From positions 5,704,001 through 5,768,000 of the forward strand of contig NC_065407.1 of NCBI RefSeq assembly GCF_024362695.1: 64,000 nucleotides of DNA. The letters run 5' to 3'. How positions within the stretch are numbered: the stretch's first letter is position 1; the number at the start of each line of letters is the position of its first letter. Below are positions 63,962 to 64,000 of this stretch, piece after piece. A program made the translations under genes and the position numbers. The DNA is from Pectinophora gossypiella (taxonomy: Eukaryota; Arthropoda; Insecta; Lepidoptera; Gelechiidae). The notes under the pieces were generated by a model that worked only from the letters and a program-made list of their open reading frames with translations, made no database searches and was not told the DNA's origin.

Positions 63962-64000
63962 GACCTTGGGGTCATTCTTCCACCTACTGAAGTCGTCGTT
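63962..64000 (+). CDS. SLC36-type amino acid transporter, TM1 exon (cut by window edge)
   Basis: After the acceptor 'tattttcttaacag', G completes TCG (Ser) with the preceding TC. The frame reads TLGSFFHLLKSS up to the window edge. In SLC36 proteins HPTSxxxxxxHLLKxSLGTGI opens TM1, so the match is exact in position. The rest of the gene lies to the right. Confidence 0.85.

Overview
The window looks like AT-rich, intron-dominated nuclear DNA of an insect, most probably a moth or butterfly (Lepidoptera). The reasons are spliced exons with GT-AG borders of two animal-type genes, and a dense load of tRNA-headed SINEs, truncated LINE tails, foldback MITEs and a Ty3/gypsy element whose sequence styles are typical of lepidopteran introns. 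No prokaryotic feature, no CRISPR array and no convincing stand-alone tRNA or rRNA gene was seen.

Gene 1 (plus strand, about 12.67-41.5 kb) is the 3' part of a rhodopsin-family neuropeptide receptor that I read as the sulfakinin (cholecystokinin-like) receptor. A 72-nt exon (12671-12742) encodes TM6 with the CWTP motif. A 173-nt exon (18681-18853) encodes ECL3, TM7 (NPITY) and the start of the tail. One or two further exons (32910 or 32912-33026, and 41376-41493) encode alternative C-terminal tails. TM1-TM5 must lie upstream of the window. The introns are about 5.9, 14.1 and 8.3 kb and are packed with repeats. The last intron carries an antisense Ty3/gypsy retrotransposon (33.3-37.9 kb) with an uninterrupted 1383-codon gag-pol frame, a probable short 3' LTR and a damaged 5' LTR.

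Gene 2 (plus strand, from 57.84 kb past the right edge) is the 5' end of an SLC36-type proton-coupled amino acid transporter. It has a tiny first coding exon (57838-57854), an N-terminal cytosolic exon (62162-62284) and the first bases of the exon that enters TM1 (63962 to the edge). All phases agree.

The rest is repeats. I use local names. SINE-A: tRNA head and a 'gtcaggggcc' tail. SINE-A2: the same head and a 'cccagcagtggg' tail. SINE-B: hybrid tRNA/5S-like head. SINE-C: a second tRNA head. LINE tails of several clades. Foldback-1: 'gtgttagtgacatcgtaacg' elements, often as dimers. Foldback-2: 'aaaatggccacatcgaagc' elements. THAP-MITE: about 45-bp terminal inverted repeats around a piece of THAP zinc finger. 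Families E, F, I and P4 are other interspersed repeats. Several insertions are dated relative to one another by nesting and by exact target-site duplications. The most unusual observations are the two-frame C-terminal exons of the receptor, three SINE families that share one central domain but have different heads and tails, the THAP-MITE copies that are each interrupted by a retroposon, and the dimeric foldback elements with a conserved linker.
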